Shown here piece after piece: positions 37,710-46,201 of a stretch of 64,000 nucleotides of DNA. The notes under the pieces are model-generated. The model was not told the origin of the DNA. It saw only the letters and a list, made by a program, of their open reading frames with translations, and did not search any database. A program made the translations under genes and the position numbers. Position 1 is the stretch's first letter. Each line of letters opens with the position of its first letter. The DNA comes from Pseudomonas putida (GTDB lineage: Bacteria; Pseudomonadota; Gammaproteobacteria; Pseudomonadales; Pseudomonadaceae). The stretch lies in assembly GCF_030159595.1 (NCBI RefSeq), contig NZ_BSKJ01000001.1, positions 248,001-312,000 of the forward strand. Direction: 5' to 3'.

Positions 37710-39307
37710 CCGATTTCTTTACTCAGAGCTCGCTTGGCACTGGCAACCAGAGGATCCATATAGGTGTCTATGAAAGGCACCACTGTTTCAGCCCCCTCAT
37801 ACCTGTCAACGGCTTCTTCCAAGTCGCGTACCGCTTTTCCGGAAGCCAGATACTCGATTGTGAAGTGAGTCTTATAGATAACCTCAACTTTAGTAGGCGT
37901 CAACTCGTAGCTAGCTCCCCCCTTGTTCACAAGGTTTCCGCCATAAGCAAACAAGCTTACAAAGCAAATATCACCAACAAGTACTGGGATTGCCGCAATG
38001 CATTCTGCGTCCGCCAAGTCCGTAGACCCATCAGCAAGCGTAAATCCAAGAATTACTTTGTTTAGAGTAGAAAAATCTTTCAGGAACTTGGCGCCATCGA
38101 CCAGTATGTGTCCATTTCGTGCAAACCATTCAGGAACCACTTTTAAAGGGTTATGGTACTCATAGAAGCTCTTAACATAGTGTGCAGACTCAAGTATTTC
38201 CAGAGAGTTATCGAAATCTCCTTCGAAGCCCGCACCACTGAATTTTCCGTTGAGAGTTTTACCTTCAATCTCGATGCTAAAGTCCACGTCAGATGGACAA
38301 GTCATCATTTTAATCAGCTTGTAATTCTTAAATAGTTCAGAAATATCACATTCAATATCTTCTCTGGCGTGAAAGAAAATATTCATAGAATTGTCGCGCA
38401 TAGACAAATCGATGGAAAATCGCTCGGACTTTAGCCTTACTATTCTAAACTTCGCTGGCACACATGCAATTGCGCCTCCCCGAAATATATCGAAGCCAAA
38501 TTCAAGTGCGGTGCCGGTTTTTCGGTTTCGGAAAACAACTTTGGCAAAACCATCAGGCAGGATGTTGCCAAGGCTGACTATTGCAGTGTCACTCTGTAGT
38601 TCGGTCAATGGTTCAGAGATCCCGAATCGAGTGATAGTTCCCTCGACTGCTTTAACTTCCAGCGAATCGCTCTCGCCGAGCAACATTCGTACAAATTTGT
38701 CCGTATGCTCAGTGTCTACTTTGAAATTAATCTTGAAGCTATCAGGATCAAAGCCGCAAGACTTGATAAATTTTTGCTTCTTGATGACGTAGTCCGACTG
38801 TGATGGGCCGATGCATTTAAGTATTTCGGCTTTCAAACCTTCTCCATTTAGGGGTAGGATTTTTACGCCTTTCCTGAAATCCAGTGACATGGTCTTTTTG
38901 TTAAGATCAATCTTGCCCGGCTTCGCTGTTTCCCGTCTGATTCGCTCAAGGATTTTCGAGCAATGGGATTCGTCGATATGTAGGAGGTGAGCGGCCACAA
39001 CTTGCTGACCGCCGGCCAGTTCTATCAGGATGTAAAATGTAGGCAGCGTAGATGTTGCCATCGCACGCAAGCTCGAAAGACGAATAGGTTCTGATTTTTT
39101 CTTTGTGTCAGTAGTCTTAACTTGAACCTTGCATTCAATGTTTGCTTCATGCAAACCCCCGGCATTGATGATGCTCGCGAGTTGCGGCATTTCGAAATGC
39201 AGGTCCCAGCCATGGCGATCGGGGTCTGATCGGTTCGCAGTGATACCCGAAAGCTCGCACCAATATTGGATTATGTGCTCACCACCAGGTCCGATATATC
39301 TGCCCAT
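37700..39307 (-). CDS. 535-aa cargo protein with a PD-(D/E)XK-like N-terminus
   Basis: Family not recognised with certainty. The first ~100 residues fit a restriction-nuclease-like fold of the DUF4365 kind: Gly-Gly-Glu at 8-10, Asp35 and Glu39 in GWDLHFEM, Glu58-Cys-Lys and Gln62-Val-Lys64 in IECKVQVKTT, then a strand TFYILIELAGG. The remaining 400 residues are beta-rich and unlike anything I know. Its AT-rich codon use differs from the host and from the phage-like genes. A DNA-targeting defence role is a reasonable guess only. Confidence 0.75.
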   Translation of the reverse strand: MGRYIGPGGEHIIQYWCELSGITANRSDPDRHGWDLHFEMPQLASIINAGGLHEANIECKVQVKTTDTKKKSEPIRLSSLRAMATSTLPTFYILIELAGGQQVVAAHLLHIDESHCSKILERIRRETAKPGKIDLNKKTMSLDFRKGVKILPLNGEGLKAEILKCIGPSQSDYVIKKQKFIKSCGFDPDSFKINFKVDTEHTDKFVRMLLGESDSLEVKAVEGTITRFGISEPLTELQSDTAIVSLGNILPDGFAKVVFRNRKTGTALEFGFDIFRGGAIACVPAKFRIVRLKSERFSIDLSMRDNSMNIFFHAREDIECDISELFKNYKLIKMMTCPSDVDFSIEIEGKTLNGKFSGAGFEGDFDNSLEILESAHYVKSFYEYHNPLKVVPEWFARNGHILVDGAKFLKDFSTLNKVILGFTLADGSTDLADAECIAAIPVLVGDICFVSLFAYGGNLVNKGGASYELTPTKVEVIYKTHFTIEYLASGKAVRDLEEAVDRYEGAETVVPFIDTYMDPLVASAKRALSKEIGPR

Positions 39308-39693
39308 GCGGCTCCCTCCTGGCCGTGTTCATCAAGTACGCCAGCATATCCAGAAAAATCCTTCTCGGAGAAAAAACGAGGGAGGAAAATCAATTATCGC
39401 CCTCCCGCCGACGCGCTTTCCATCGCAAAAAAGTGCAAAGGCGTGGGTAGTTCAACGTAATGCCCGGCCCAGGCCCGCTGCGGGCTCTGGTAACAGACAG
39501 GCCATTGCACTGAGTGCAAGGTTTGGCAAAGGAATGCAAATCCATTGAACGAGGAATAGGCCACTCACTGAAGCGCTCGAAGGTCGGGTGCCTGGTTGCA
39601 TCAGCGTTCGGCGCCGAATTGTGGGGCTCCCTCAAAACTGAGGACACCCCTACATAGCCCTAACTCGGGTATGTAAAGAGATCCTAGCTCACT
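39308..39693. other. Gene-free stretch with one arm of an imperfect direct repeat
   Basis: No supported gene; small frames here lack ribosome sites or recognisable content. At 39630-39649 CCTCAAAACTGAGGACACCC repeats CCTCAGATCTGAGGACACCC (37576-37595), so the 535-aa gene is flanked by 18/20-identical direct repeats. Confidence 0.6.
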
Positions 39694-40281
39694 TTAAGCC
39701 TTGTCCTGGGCCACGATCGAAGCCGAGATGATCGCTCCGCCCCAGCGACGATGGCCGATGCAGATCGGTACGGGTAAGCCGCTGGCAGTGGTGTTCTTGG
39801 CACTCCCAAAAGCGTAGCTCGGCAGGTTCTCAGGCGCCGCGCTTTGCGACAAGCCCTTAGCCTGTGGGCTGAGCATTTGAATCACGCCGCCAGCGACCAA
39901 CGCAATACCAGGCCCGTAGGTGGCGCCTCCGGTAAACGGGCCTGCAATGATCAGGGCGATTCCGACGATCGTCTGCAGCAGGCCGGCACGTTTGCTGCCA
40001 TGCACTACCGGTAGAAACCACAGCTCTCGAGCACCGCCCAGATCCAGCTCACCGTCGCCAATGTTCTTGCCGTTCTTGAAGACGGCGAAGCGCAGCCCAC
40101 GACCCTCTGCTTCAGCCAGGTCGCGGGCGAAGCCAGGAAAGTTAGCATCCAGCGCTTTGGCGGCCTCTTTTGCGTCCCCGCGCTCCAGCAGGAAATGATG
40201 GTGCTTGCCGTATTTCTTGCCCAAGAAGCCGCCCAGGCGGATCTTGGTTTTAGGGGCGTAGTCGATCACTGTCGCGGCCAT
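39694..40281 (-). CDS. Phage tail assembly protein, lambda gpI-like (TAPI family)
   Basis: 195 aa from an ATG preceded by GGAGG. In lambda, gpI acts in assembly of the tail tip. Shared landmarks: an early domain with ALDANFPGFARDLAEAEG, the Gly/Ala-rich hydrophobic middle (LLQTIVGIALIIAGPFTGGA), VAGGVIQMLSPQAKG and the end motif GLPVPICIGHRRWGGAIISA. No gpJ, gpK or tape-measure gene lies nearby. It overlaps the upstream 119-aa gene by one base. Confidence 0.88.
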   Translation of the reverse strand: MAATVIDYAPKTKIRLGGFLGKKYGKHHHFLLERGDAKEAAKALDANFPGFARDLAEAEGRGLRFAVFKNGKNIGDGELDLGGARELWFLPVVHGSKRAGLLQTIVGIALIIAGPFTGGATYGPGIALVAGGVIQMLSPQAKGLSQSAAPENLPSYAFGSAKNTTASGLPVPICIGHRRWGGAIISASIVAQDKA

Positions 40282-40640
40282 CACACGGCCTCCTGTGGCA
40301 TAGCCAAGTGCACACCCAGGCGCCGAGCAAGCATCTCGCGGCACTGCAACGCCTCCATGCGAATGGAGGCCTCCCGGGCAGGATCAGGGTTCCAGTTCGG
40401 CGAATAGCTCGACATGGAGGCCCGAGCGCCGCGCATGGTGCCACGCAGCAAGTCTGCGGAAATCCGCGCCTCCTCCTCGGTGAAGAACACGCCATCAAGC
40501 TTGATCCTCTGGCCCGCCTGAACATGGTCGACTTCCCATAGCAGATAGCAGGGGCCGCCTTTGTCCAGGGTGAAGGTGGCCACGTCGCAGGCTCGGGCGA
40601 AACGCTCTTGAAAGGTGGATGGAGCTGGTTGAATGGTCAT
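40281..40640 (-). CDS. Hypothetical protein upstream of the gpI-like gene
   Basis: 119 aa, not recognised. The sequence is soluble and mixed (GGPCYLLWEVDHVQAGQRIK, then a helical end REASIRMEALQCREMLARRL). It overlaps the tail assembly gene (TGATG), suggesting coupled expression. A GGAG lies rather far (about 12 nt) before the ATG. A tail- or head-linked role is possible from context only. Confidence 0.7.
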   Translation of the reverse strand: MTIQPAPSTFQERFARACDVATFTLDKGGPCYLLWEVDHVQAGQRIKLDGVFFTEEEARISADLLRGTMRGARASMSSYSPNWNPDPAREASIRMEALQCREMLARRLGVHLAMPQEAV

Positions 40641-40656
40641 CAGCGGTAAGGCTCCA

Positions 40657-40824
40657 GGTGTTAACTCGTCGGTGTTAAAGCGTTAACTTATCGGTGTTAA
40701 AGGTGTTAACCCCATTAACATGGGTCGAGGGGGTAGGAATGGCCTCTAAGCCTCTAATCGCGTGGCTTGCAGCCCCATGCACGTTCGGCATGGTGTTAAC
40801 CTCGTTTTAACTTTTTTTAACACG
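40657..40824. repeat. Cluster of GGTGTTAA repeats
   Basis: GGTGTTAA occurs at 40657, 40671, 40693, 40702 and 40792, with an inverted near-copy (TTAACACG, 40817-40824). Many are GTTAAC. It sits in the 255-bp gap between the 119-aa and 65-aa genes, upstream of the former. It may be a regulator-binding array; spacing is irregular, which argues against classic iterons. Confidence 0.65.
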
Positions 40825-40895
40825 GGAAAAAATGTGTACGTGGGGTCGGAGGCGGTCTAGGTCAGCGGACCTTCCAGACTTTCGACCCGCCCCCC

Positions 40896-41093
40896 TCAGT
40901 AGGTCGGCGCGATGTACGGCGGCGCCGACCGGATCTGCTCCAGCGCTTCTGCTGCGCTCAGGCCGCTGGCCAACAGTCGATCAATCTCTTTGCTCAACCG
41001 CTCACGCTCCTCCATCTGGCGCAACAGGGCGCGGCTGTGGGCGATCTGGTTAAGGGCTCGTTGAACTGGCTTGGGTAGATGGGTATGGCTCAT
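40896..41093 (-). CDS. Small helical protein next to the capsid gene
   Basis: 65 aa with GGAGAAG before the ATG. Mostly charged helix (QMEERERLSKEIDRLLASGL) that could form a coiled coil. It follows the capsid gene in the same direction with a 130-bp gap. No family recognised; scaffold or size-determination roles would be a guess. Confidence 0.6.
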   Translation of the reverse strand: MSHTHLPKPVQRALNQIAHSRALLRQMEERERLSKEIDRLLASGLSAAEALEQIRSAPPYIAPTY

Positions 41094-41223
41094 GGTCTTC
41101 TCCGGTGTGAATGAAAAGGCCCGCGAGTGCGGGCCAGTGCCGGATCACCCCACAAAGGAAAGAAGGGCTCCGACTGCTGCGGTTAGGGGCTACGTGGCAC
41201 TCACAGCTAACCCACGCTTGCGC

Positions 41224-42372
41224 TTACGGAGTCAGCGTCACCAGGCGGGTGGCAGTAGGAGCGAACACCGCCAAGCCGGCGCGCAGCTCGGCCAGAATGG
41301 TCACCAGGTTGCGACGGAAGTTGTCACCGTCGTGGCGGCTGGCCTCGACAGTTACCTGCTGACGGTCCAGCAGCGCGGCGGTGGTGGTGTCGAGGATCAG
41401 CGCTTTGCCCTGCGGCATGCCGTTGGTGACGACAACAGGTGTACCCCACAGGCTGGGCGGCGCGGGATCGCGTGGCGTGCCGATCACATACTGGCCATCG
41501 CCGTCCTCGGCCCGCTCGCTTTCAATAGCGAACCAGTCACGCGGGTTCATCACGATAACGTTCGGATTCCAGCCTTCGGCCTTGAGGTCAGTGAGCGCGG
41601 CGCCGATGCGGTCAACTGGCTGGCCGGTGGTGATACCTGCGTCGGTGGCCTGGGCGTTGAAGCCGAGGATCTCGCCATCGCCGCCAGCGCCGGTAATCAG
41701 TTCAGCCTCCAGCTTCTGACGCACACCCACGCCCAGCAGCAGATCCACTTGGCCACTGAGCTGATCGTTGTCCTGCAGCACCTGCAGGCTTGCTGGAATC
41801 CAGGTGGCGATGGTGGCGATCTCAGCGCGCACGGGTTTACCCGCTACTTCACCCTCGGCCTTCTCGTCGCCTTCTTTCTTCTGGTAGGCCGCACCGTTCA
41901 GGTAACCATCGAGACGTACGAATTCGTAGGTGGCGCTGGTTACAGGGATGACTGGCAGAACGTCGAGCAAGGTGAGGCGCGGCTGTGGAATGCCACGGAT
42001 GCCAGCACCGTCACGCTGTGGTGCGGTTGGATAGCTGGTGGAATCGGCACCGCCCTTGTTCGGGTTGGTGATCGCCGCGCGGATGCCCACCTCGCAATTG
42101 ATTTGGCCGGTGGATTTCTGGCGGCCATTGCGCATTTCGCCCACGCCATCTGCTTCAAGAACGCTAGCGGTGACGACGTTGCGATCAGTGACGCCACCAG
42201 GGGCCGCGCTGCCGTGGCGACCAGAAGCGAGCTTCTGCTCAGTTTCGAGCAAACGGGCGCTGAGCTCGGCCTGCTTGGTGTTGAAGCCGTCTTTGAACTC
42301 GGTGATCTGCGCACCGATCTTGGTGATGGCTTGATTCAGCTGGGTCATGTCCTGCTGATAGGGATCTGGCAT
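41224..42372 (-). CDS. HK97-type phage major capsid protein
   Basis: 382 aa shell protein. An N-terminal coiled-coil delta-like region (QAITKIGAQITEFKDGFNTK, about 10-50) precedes the mature fold. Capsid landmarks are VTSATYEFVRLDG, QVDLLLGVGVRQKLEAELI, NVIVMNPRDWFAIE, LWGTPVVVTNGMPQGKALIL and the end FRRNLVTILAELRAGLAVFAP. There is no adjacent prohead protease, portal or terminase, so the protein either assembles with helper proteins or is a remnant. Confidence 0.93.
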   Translation of the reverse strand: MPDPYQQDMTQLNQAITKIGAQITEFKDGFNTKQAELSARLLETEQKLASGRHGSAAPGGVTDRNVVTASVLEADGVGEMRNGRQKSTGQINCEVGIRAAITNPNKGGADSTSYPTAPQRDGAGIRGIPQPRLTLLDVLPVIPVTSATYEFVRLDGYLNGAAYQKKEGDEKAEGEVAGKPVRAEIATIATWIPASLQVLQDNDQLSGQVDLLLGVGVRQKLEAELITGAGGDGEILGFNAQATDAGITTGQPVDRIGAALTDLKAEGWNPNVIVMNPRDWFAIESERAEDGDGQYVIGTPRDPAPPSLWGTPVVVTNGMPQGKALILDTTTAALLDRQQVTVEASRHDGDNFRRNLVTILAELRAGLAVFAPTATRLVTLTP

Positions 42373-42453
42373 GGGGTTCTCCGGGGTGTGTAAACGATGC
42401 CGTCTACCCTATGCGCGCACGCACACCCCGGTCAGCGGTTAACTTCGACGTTC

Positions 42454-42684
42454 TCAGTCGGTATCCGTCGCAAAGCGCACTATGTCGGCTATTTTGTAGA
42501 ACCGCCGATTGCCACGGCGCACGAATGGAAGCGGTGAACGACCCTCGGCTGCCAGGCGGCGCAGGTAGCTGGGGGCATATCCCAGCAGTTCTGCCGTGGC
42601 CGGCTCGGGCACCAGGCCCCCAATCAATGGCGTGATGCCGGCCTGGGTCAACCGCTGGGTAACGTCCTGCTCAACGTCGACCAT
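42454..42684 (-). CDS. Small HTH protein, AlpA/excisionase-like
   Basis: 76 aa. The pattern VPEPATAELLGYAPSYLRRL followed by VRRGNRRFYKIADIVRF fits the MerR-like winged HTH of AlpA/Xis proteins. It starts 3 nt after the stop of the second tyrosine recombinase, as directionality factors often do, and precedes the capsid gene by 81 bp. Confidence 0.8.
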   Translation of the reverse strand: MVDVEQDVTQRLTQAGITPLIGGLVPEPATAELLGYAPSYLRRLAAEGRSPLPFVRRGNRRFYKIADIVRFATDTD

Positions 42685-42687
42685 GAT

Positions 42688-43977
42688 TTACATGCTCCTC
42701 TGTGATGCATCCGGGTTTCCGCTAGAGGCCGCGTGGTCTGTGGCCTGTGTCGGATTCTGTGAAAATGCGTATCTCGGGTATGTCTCGCCTGTGAGTGCGC
42801 TCAACCCGAGCCCGTCTAAATGGTCGTGCCAGCGTTCCAGGGCCTGACGCTTGAGGGCTTCGGCGGTGGTGTGGATGTAGGTCGCGTCCATGTTGCGCAG
42901 GGCGTGGTTCACCAGCATCTCGCCCACCAGGTAATCCACGCCCAGGTCCATCCAGCAGGTGCGGGCGACCTTGCGCACGTCATGGCTAGTCCACTGGCGG
43001 TCGCTCAGTTCGGCAAACACCTGGCTCGCTGCCGTGGCTCCCAGTGGCCCGCGCCGGCTGGCCGGGAACAGGTAGGCACCTTGGTAGCTCTGGGCGGCCT
43101 GCTGGGCCTGATAGCGGCTCAGCAGTGCACAGGCCTGACGGGTGAGCGGCAGGGTGTGGTTCTGTTTGGTCTTGGTGTCGTCAGCGGGGATGAACCACTG
43201 GCCGGCCTGTAGATCGACGTTGCGCCACAGTGCGCTGCGCGTCTCGCCCAGGCGGGTACCGTGGCACAGCATCATCAGCGCCAGCAGGGCGTCACCGGGC
43301 CGCGCCTCGCTCCAGCCTGCCAGCTTGGCCAGCAGATCGGGCAAGTCTCGCTCCCGCAGCCGTGACGACTTCGGTTTGATCCGCACCCCGACGAAATCAC
43401 CAAAGCGCAGCGAGCCCATGGGGTTCTGCTCGATCATCCCGAGCCGATGTGCCTTGCGCATGGCCACCGCCAGCACGTTGAACACCAGGCGCACGAACGA
43501 CAGTGCATAGCGCTCTTGCAGTGGCCACATGAGCCGCTGATCGAGCGTGGCCTTGCTCACCTCGGCCAGTGGCAAGTCATGCAGCCGTGGCGCTAGGTGG
43601 CAGGTGATGGCCGACTTCGCGCCGGCCTTGCGCTTGGCCGACAAATTGCGGTCGCGCAGCATGCGATCCAGGTACCAGTCCAGCAGCTCACCGGTACGGC
43701 TCCAGGTGCTGGTCAGCGAGGTGGCCTCGGCGTCTGCGGCGCGGCGCCCCAGGATGGCCGGCAGCGCGGTCAGCATTGCCTTGGTAGTCAAGCTGGGGAA
43801 GTCGCCGGCCTTGCCCCATTTCCCCCTGACAACAACGTGCCAGGCACCCCGGGCACGGTCGACAGTGGAATAGCGGAATCGCAGCTCGGGGTAACGCGGG
43901 TCACGCAATTGGCGCACCGGCTGGCCGGCCTGCTTGCGAATCTCGGCGTCGGTGAAGGTGATGTGTTTGGTAGTCAT
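42688..43977 (-). CDS. Second tyrosine recombinase
   Basis: 429 aa. Catalytic residues are visible: Arg in HGTRLGETRS, His-x-x-Arg in SHDVRKVART, His in VNHALRN and the Tyr nucleophile in ATYIHTT. The N-terminal arm-binding part resembles phage integrases (TFTDAEIRKQAGQPVRQLRD). GAGGAG precedes the ATG. It sits in the middle of the element, not at an end, so it may belong to an older nested element or serve a different reaction. Confidence 0.9.
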   Translation of the reverse strand: MTTKHITFTDAEIRKQAGQPVRQLRDPRYPELRFRYSTVDRARGAWHVVVRGKWGKAGDFPSLTTKAMLTALPAILGRRAADAEATSLTSTWSRTGELLDWYLDRMLRDRNLSAKRKAGAKSAITCHLAPRLHDLPLAEVSKATLDQRLMWPLQERYALSFVRLVFNVLAVAMRKAHRLGMIEQNPMGSLRFGDFVGVRIKPKSSRLRERDLPDLLAKLAGWSEARPGDALLALMMLCHGTRLGETRSALWRNVDLQAGQWFIPADDTKTKQNHTLPLTRQACALLSRYQAQQAAQSYQGAYLFPASRRGPLGATAASQVFAELSDRQWTSHDVRKVARTCWMDLGVDYLVGEMLVNHALRNMDATYIHTTAEALKRQALERWHDHLDGLGLSALTGETYPRYAFSQNPTQATDHAASSGNPDASQRSM

Positions 43978-44025
43978 GCTTGCTCCTCAAACCGAGGGGG
44001 TGTTGCACCGAACGGGGCCAGATAA

Positions 44026-44055
44026 TCCGAATCAGACCAAATGAGCCGATTCGGA
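44026..44055. promoter_or_regulatory. Inverted repeat upstream of the second recombinase
   Basis: TCCGAATC (44026-44033) and GATTCGGA (44048-44055) form a perfect 8-bp inverted repeat about 50 bp before the recombinase start. The gap 43978-44226 holds no gene. A repressor or recombinase site is plausible. Confidence 0.5.
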
Positions 44056-44226
44056 TCTGGGCGCCACCGTGCAGAAAGCAACACACCGTGGCGTTTCCTA
44101 CACAGTGGCGAACGTGGTCGGGCGATCCGGTACGGTGGGAAAATCCCGTGTTTTGCCAAAGCGGGAATTCCCGCCCACCTCGTCGAGCGCTCGCCGATTG
44201 CTCGTCTAGGTGTCCACTGAGCCTCG

Positions 44227-44523
44227 TCACGGCCCCACCTCCGCGCCTGGCCAGCGCACACGAACGTCAGCCAAGGCCTCGTCGCGGGTGATCGGCTCAC
44301 TGATCATCGTGAATGGCCGGCACCCCGGCACCAGCACCGTCCAGTTGCAGCGGCGCTCCAGGCCGTCGTTCGCAGCCAGTTCTGCCAGCAGCGCCAGCCG
44401 GTTAGCTTTGACGTATTTGCGCACATCGTCGGTCAGCTTCGAGGCGGGGGAGATCCGCACCCGCATACCTTGCTTCTTTGCGGAAAATCCACGTTCCAGC
44501 AGGTAGTCGAGCGCGGCCATCAA
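44227..44523 (-). CDS. Small protein with a TubC-like N-terminal domain
   Basis: 98 aa. The pattern ALDYLLERGFSAKKQGMRVR ... LTDDVRKYVKANRLALLAEL resembles the TubC docking-type domain seen in small phage and island proteins next to primases. Function unknown. It is the last gene of the replication operon and overlaps the ATPase gene by 4 nt (ATGA). Confidence 0.75.
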   Translation of the reverse strand: MMAALDYLLERGFSAKKQGMRVRISPASKLTDDVRKYVKANRLALLAELAANDGLERRCNWTVLVPGCRPFTMISEPITRDEALADVRVRWPGAEVGP

Positions 44524-45791
44524 AGGTCCTCCGCGTCATCATCCAGCGATGAAAACGACGCGCCACCCGGCAGCAGTTCTTTATGCTGATCCTCCCACTC
44601 GTGCCCATTTTCGTTACTCGTGCCCACTCCGGGGGATGGGCACGAGTGGGATTCTGAGGGCACGAGTGGTTGAAAGGGCGCGAATGAGCCACCCACTTGG
44701 GGTAATGACCAGAAGGACTTCACATCCTTTTTGTTGCCGGTTCTGGCAGTGACAACAGACAGCTTTTCCCTGGCCCGGCGAATCTGCTTTTCGGTGTAGC
44801 CATTACGCCTCATCAGGGCCTTTGCTTCATTACTTTCGAGGGGGTTGTCCTTTAAGATCCGATACAGACAGTCGCTGGGATCATCCAGGTCTTGTGCCTC
44901 CTCATCACTGGATGCCTCCGCTTCTCCCAGGATCTCCCGGGCGCTACCTTCGATGGCTGCGCCCCACACCACGCGAGTGGCTTCGATCCCATCTCCGATG
45001 TCGCATGGCTCGACGGTATAGGAGACACCTCCCTCGTCAGCGCCGATGTTCGACTTCGCTCGCGCCAGCACACGTTGGTCGGAGTCTTCCTGCTTGGCGG
45101 CTACCAGTACCGTGCGCGCCAGCGCCGAGAACGCTTGCGAGCCAATGACTCGATCAGCAGGCGACGAGCCAGCGCCACCCTTGGCGAAGTGGGAAATTCC
45201 CACCACGGCGCAAAGGTTCTGTTCGGCGAAGTCCACTACGCCTTGCAGCGCCCGACGGACGTCATTGGCCTTGTGCATGTCGCCCTTCACTGCGCTGACG
45301 ATGGGGTCGAGCATCAGAAGCGACACACCGCCAATCTCGCTGGCCGTCTCACGCAAACGGACAATGTCGTTGGCTGGGTCGAATGGATCGGCGTCGCCTC
45401 TGGCGTTGGTGAGCCCCTGGATGATGTAGACCCGGCTCATGTCAGCGCCCGCAGCGGTTAAGCGGGGGATCAGCGTATCGGCTGGATCATCCTCACTCGA
45501 CCAGATGAGTGCATTACCCGGCTCGCTACAGCGGCTGCCATCGGGCCAGCGTCCACCAGTGGTGATGGTGGCGATCAGACCGATCAGCAGCGTGGTCTTC
45601 CCGGTACCGCCAGCGCCGGCGAGGATGTGCAGCTTTCCTTTGGCCAGCCAGCCAGGCCACAGCCAGCGGATGGGAACGGCTTTGATTGTCGACGCCTTAA
45701 CCGCATTGACGCGCCATAGGGGGGTTACGTTTTCACGATTGATGGGGCTAAGAGGCTCGGTCCATTCTTGTGCAAAGCGATCTGTAGTCAT
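44520..45791 (-). CDS. RecA-like AAA ATPase, RepA-type helicase
   Basis: 423 aa. Walker A is AGAGGTGKTTLLIG, Walker B is VSLLMLDPIV, and GISHFAKGGAGSSPADRVIG and SQAFSALARTVLV match the AAA_25/RepA hexameric helicase group. The C-terminal ~150 residues are polar and probably regulatory or primase-contacting. The DNA for residues 375-399 contains the first cluster of the ACTCGTGCCCA motif. It overlaps the zinc-finger gene upstream by 4 nt. Confidence 0.88.
   Translation of the reverse strand: MTTDRFAQEWTEPLSPINRENVTPLWRVNAVKASTIKAVPIRWLWPGWLAKGKLHILAGAGGTGKTTLLIGLIATITTGGRWPDGSRCSEPGNALIWSSEDDPADTLIPRLTAAGADMSRVYIIQGLTNARGDADPFDPANDIVRLRETASEIGGVSLLMLDPIVSAVKGDMHKANDVRRALQGVVDFAEQNLCAVVGISHFAKGGAGSSPADRVIGSQAFSALARTVLVAAKQEDSDQRVLARAKSNIGADEGGVSYTVEPCDIGDGIEATRVVWGAAIEGSAREILGEAEASSDEEAQDLDDPSDCLYRILKDNPLESNEAKALMRRNGYTEKQIRRAREKLSVVTARTGNKKDVKSFWSLPQVGGSFAPFQPLVPSESHSCPSPGVGTSNENGHEWEDQHKELLPGGASFSSLDDDAEDL
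44597..44667. repeat. Iteron-like cluster 1 (ACTCGTGCCCA)
   Basis: ACTCGTGCCCA at 44597-44607 and 44616-44626, inverted TGGGCACGAGT at 44637-44647, and AGGGCACGAGT at 44657-44667 (one mismatch). Start-to-start spacing is 19, 21 and 20 bp. It lies inside the 3' part of the ATPase gene. Confidence 0.9.
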
Positions 45792-46201
45792 TTGACCCCC
45801 AGGCGCTGCTTGGCGAGGTTGAAGCGCACCAGGTCGTCATCTGCCAAGCTTCCTTGCTGCTGGAGTGATTGGCCGATCCGAAACACCATGCGCTCATGTT
45901 CAACTGCAGCCTTACTTGGCCCGCGTCGTGGTTGCTTGTCGCCGGGGAACAAGTCCCGCAACTCCAGACCAATTGCTGAGACAATCTCTTTAGTTGTGCA
46001 GCCGGCCCAGCACTTGAGCAAGAGGACGCCATCCGATGTTTCACTAATCGCCAAGCTCGGTTTTTTGTCATCGTGTGCAGGGCAGCAGGCTTTCCACTTA
46101 TCGGCGCCAGCGGACTTAACTTTGTCTAACCGGTTGAGCAATTTATCCAGGCAAGCCGATCCCGTCGGCGCAAATGCACCGTTTTGGATTTTCATGATCA
46201 T
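45788..46201 (-). CDS. CHC2-type zinc-finger protein (primase N-terminal domain)
   Basis: 137 aa. Zinc ligands in the CHC2 primase pattern: KACCPAHDDKKPSLAI then LLLKCWAGCTTKEI. This is only the template-recognition domain; no catalytic Toprim or AEP domain follows, so it may act with the adjacent ATPase or with a host primase. It overlaps its neighbours by 4 nt on both sides. Confidence 0.88.
   Translation of the reverse strand: MIMKIQNGAFAPTGSACLDKLLNRLDKVKSAGADKWKACCPAHDDKKPSLAISETSDGVLLLKCWAGCTTKEIVSAIGLELRDLFPGDKQPRRGPSKAAVEHERMVFRIGQSLQQQGSLADDDLVRFNLAKQRLGVK

Noticed and set aside
39390..39647. 85-codon minus-strand frame in the gap after the 535-aa gene
   Set aside because: No ribosome site and a low-complexity product without family resemblance.
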